Source: Progne subis subis
Taxonomy: Eukaryota; Chordata; Aves; Passeriformes; Hirundinidae
DNA length: 64,000 nucleotides
Assembly (NCBI GenBank): GCA_022316685.1
Contig: JAKJHU010000083.1
Coordinates: forward strand, 1,922,001 to 1,986,000
Direction of reading: 5' to 3'
Part shown: in pieces, positions 61,105 to 64,000 of the stretch
How the letters are laid out: each line of letters starts with the position of its first letter
How positions within the stretch are numbered: the first letter of the stretch is position 1
Program-made: the position numbers and the translations under genes
Notes under the pieces: generated by a model
Databases searched by the model: none
Told to the model about the DNA's origin: nothing
Seen by the model: only the letters and a program-made list of their open reading frames with translations

Positions 61105-63426
61105 GGTAGGCTGGAAGAGGAGTCTGGGCACTGAATGAAGAATGGTTCAGGCAGCATTTATGTGAGGTCAAAAATGACTCCTAAATTCCCACAGGAGTGC
61201 TGCCAAATGATTGATGGTACTGCCAGGTGGGGGATGAGATGGGTACAACATGCTGACCTGGGAAAAAAATCTGGGAAAAGTTTCCAATGGCTCCTGTCAC
61301 AGCCTTGGAGTGCAGGTGTCCCACAGAGCCTTTGATGCTTTCAGCATCCAGGAGATGAAACCTTCTTTTGCAGTGTTGATTTCAGAATTATTGCACACCT
61401 TTGAATTGTTTCAGACTTCAGGAGGGAGAGAGATGTTTACTTCAGGATCGGCTGAGGTGCTACCTCATCCTGATTCTTTCAGGAGTGGAAACCTTACATT
61501 TCTCTTTTGAGAACAAGCCAGCATTGACTGCTCTTTGAATGATCTTTAAACAGCTGAAAAAGAACAAATGTTTTTAGCAAATGGCTCCTCTATCAATTAA
61601 TCTTTCAGCAGGACAGAGCAGCAAACAGTAGCTTCATTTCCAAACTTTAACTCAGCTCAGATGTTTGGGGCTGTGGGATAAGTTCAGTTCCAGATGTAAA
61701 CAGAAGGAGCAGCAGCAAAGCTGGCCCTGTACTGAGTGAGGGTGAAAAAAATCTCCTCTGGGTTTGCAGGATGGGTTTCTTATCTGTAAATCTACATTGT
61801 CACTCTTGCTCCACAACTCCCAGACCCAAAGGAGAGGAATCTTTAGTTCAAAAGATGTTTCTGCTAGCTGGGATATAAAGGCAATTTCATTTTTCCTGGT
61901 TTGTATTTTTGTTTCCTGACATTCCACCAATAAACACTTATAATTGTGAAATAGTGAAATCATCAGCACAGTAATCAACGGAAGCACAGTTTCTAAAATC
62001 ATCTGAAAGAAAAACTGTGGAGCTTTCTGGACTATTTGAACAAAAGTGGTTTGGATCTGCAAACACAGAGCTTGTTGGAGAATTTAACTGTAACTGGAGC
62101 AGGATTTTCCCTTTCTTCTATGGAAAGCAATGTATGGAAGACCATTTCTTATTCTTGGTGATGTTTCCAGTTGCATGAGAAAGGTGGTGACATAATCAAT
62201 TCTGTAACTGATAAATCAGAGCCTTACAGTGAAGTTGGTGACTTGGACTAAATCTCCACAGAAACTTTTGAAGACCAAAAACCCCATTAATACTCTCCAA
62301 GTAGATAAAGCAAATCAATTTTTGAGGATTTTCTAATTACTATTTGATATGGATATGAATTTGCACTGCATTGTTTCTCAGTGTAAATGCTTTGCAGAGT
62401 TTGGTTTTTCTGCAGGGTTTTATTAACAGAGACCTGTTCTAGTCTGCATCCGAACTGCATTTCCAGTTCAGGCTCTCGGGGCGTGGAGGGTCAATATTTA
62501 ATCTCATTAGGACCCTCAGGTAGGTCAGGATTTTGTACATCTCTGTGTTTTTGGCTCAGGAAGCAAAAATTCCTTGTGTTGAAGACACGGGTTGATCAGG
62601 TTTGGCTTCCTTGTTAAACCAGGAGATTATGTGGCTTTGGGGCTTTTTTTTGTTTGTTTGTTTTTGGTTTTTGTTTTTTGTGCTTTTTTGGAAGAATATG
62701 TTCAATTTATGAGAACAAGGTCTTAGAATCTCATTTTTGTAAACCTTCAAACAGAAGAGATGAGTGTATTTTTAACAGAAGTGTGGGATTCTTTTAACTT
62801 AAATATCACCTAAAAACTGCCCTGATTCCCCAACTTTGTTCAAGGTCAGCTTTATTTTCACAGCTGCTCCTCATGTTACCAGAAATATTTCTCTCTGCTT
62901 CACCAGCCTCAGATACCACATCATTTGACTGGTAATCAACATCTGCCTAATTTCAGCTGGGGAATAACACTGTCTTTATGCTCCAAAGCCTGTAGAACAA
63001 CATGCATGATGTTATTGTGGATTTCCACCTGTGGGGACACGGCCCCTCCTCGGGGTGGAAGGAACCCCACGTTGCTGAGATAGTTCTTAATGAGAAAGTC
63101 TGGGATTAAAGTTGGCACATTAATAGGATTAAGAGTTTGGCAACTTTTCACGGTCTCTGTTTTATACTATTTCATCTTTGTTTCTAAGCTTGAGTTTTGT
63201 TTCTCCCCTCAGTGTGTGTAGAAATGGTGTTTTTGAAGTGATGGGGTTTCATTTCCCAGAATTGCAACAAGCAATTTTAAATAAAAGTTACTCTGTTTTT
63301 TAGTTTTCTTCCCCTGAATTTAGAGCACATTCAGCAACAATTTGGTGTGACAGAGTTACTGCTAAGTCAGGCAACCAGCACAATGCTTCGGAAATTTCAT
63401 TTTACTACCCAGTAGCCAGCTCTGGG

Positions 63427-63429
<3 letters not shown>

Positions 63430-63471
<42 letters not shown>
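63430..63471. repeat. (TA)n followed by poly(T)
   Basis: An uninterrupted TA repeat of about 14 units followed by a T run of about 15. Simple sequence. Confidence 0.92.
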
Positions 63472-64000
63472 CACTAAAGCTAAATTATGTTACAGTTTTC
63501 AGCTATGTTCTAATTGACAGGAATGTGGTGCTTGGTGGCTTTGGCTCCTTAAAATCCCATCCTGTTGTTCAGTTTTGTGATGCCACCTCATTTTACAGCC
63601 ACAACTTTGAAGAGCTGGGAACACTGCCACGAAAATCCAGCGGGCAGAGGGAAGGAGAATGTCTGGGTTTTCCCAGACTGAGCCCCATTTTCATGCAGGA
63701 ATGGCAGAGTTCTGCACAGCACTCATCTACAGAACATTAGGGAATAATTTCTTAGAATTGCATGAGACTGGCAGTGGGATTCAAGGCTTGAATTCAGCAC
63801 TGAGAAGTGAGCTAGGAAACGAACTTTCCATCGGTTTTTTAAATGTTTTTCTAAAATGTTTGCTCCTATCCTAAACCCTCAAGTTGATCTAGGGTTACTT
63901 GCAGGTTTTTTTCAGGTCTTATTCTTTCCTATTCCCAAACAGGAAATGCAGGCTCAATCCTAGGAAGCTGTTTCATTAATATTTTAGTGAAATTTATTTT

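Larger units (their letters stand above)
42804..64000 (+). other. SYN2: SYN2 intron 5, 5' part (hosts TIMP4)
   Basis: Begins at GTAGGT and runs past the window edge (at least 21.2 kb). The stretch 42804-46650 before the TIMP4 3' end is ordinary A+T-rich sequence with one small repeat at 45246-45301 and no recognised gene. The right part also serves as TIMP4 introns or upstream DNA. Confidence 0.88.
53396..64000 (-). other. TIMP4: TIMP4 intron 1 (at least in part) and/or upstream DNA
   Basis: Exon 1 should encode a signal peptide followed by C-x-C and a H-P-Q-Q motif ending with a split Val codon. I looked for it on the minus strand and did not find it. The region has no CpG-rich promoter-like stretch. 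It contains a (GA)8 tract at its edge, a CR1-like A+T tail near 58325-58385, a 62-bp direct duplication at 60981-61104 and a TA repeat near 63430. Otherwise it is plain A+T-rich sequence. Confidence 0.6.

Noticed and set aside
60635..61138. 167-residue plus-strand frame
   Set aside because: It spans an imperfect duplication and a T run; no domain or splice context was seen.

Overview
This window is vertebrate nuclear DNA, almost certainly from a bird. It is about 60% A+T. It carries single-copy, intron-split coding exons, CR1-type LINE 3' ends, and LTR retrotransposon remnants with clean target-site duplications, several of them solo LTRs. Nothing bacterial, phage or CRISPR-like is present. 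The CR1/LTR mix is typical of birds, and a songbird is a guess rather than a conclusion.

Two genes can be supported. The plus strand carries four internal exons of synapsin II (SYN2) at 16419-16476, 18969-19060, 23723-23879 and 42714-42803. They join in frame through canonical AG/GT sites and encode the first part of the conserved synapsin C domain. Exon 1 lies left of the window, and the next exon after the NHKEM end lies right of it. The minus strand carries four of the expected five coding exons of TIMP4, a metalloproteinase inhibitor, at 53395-53298, 48812-48698, 48040-47916 and 47359-47162. They sit wholly inside the SYN2 intron that follows the 42714-42803 exon. This antisense nesting of a TIMP in a synapsin intron is conserved in vertebrates (TIMP4 in SYN2, TIMP3 in SYN3), so the two gene calls support each other. 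TIMP4 exon 1 (signal peptide and N-terminal CxC) was not found.

Layout: 1-16418 is the end of SYN2 intron 1, with a 51-bp minisatellite (6841-7196) and an A/T-only palindromic tract near 13 kb. 16477-23722 holds introns 2 and 3, with an ERV LTR plus primer-binding-site fragment, CR1 ends, and an LTR-like inverted repeat (22723-23665) ending 57 bp before an exon. 23880-42713 is the 18.8-kb intron 4, dominated by retroelements. It contains two same-family solo LTRs in the same orientation (26023-27587 and 39936-41906), the second carrying a younger nested solo LTR (41005-41397) and itself inserted in a 101-bp tandem array. 42804-64000 is intron 5 with TIMP4 inside it.

The most unusual structure is TIMP4 intron 4. 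Nearly the whole 556-bp intron is an ~83-bp tandem repeat, and each full unit carries a near-copy of the exon 4 5' splice site. I saw no new multi-gene system. The remaining long open frames lie in low-complexity DNA, minisatellites or unremarkable intron sequence.
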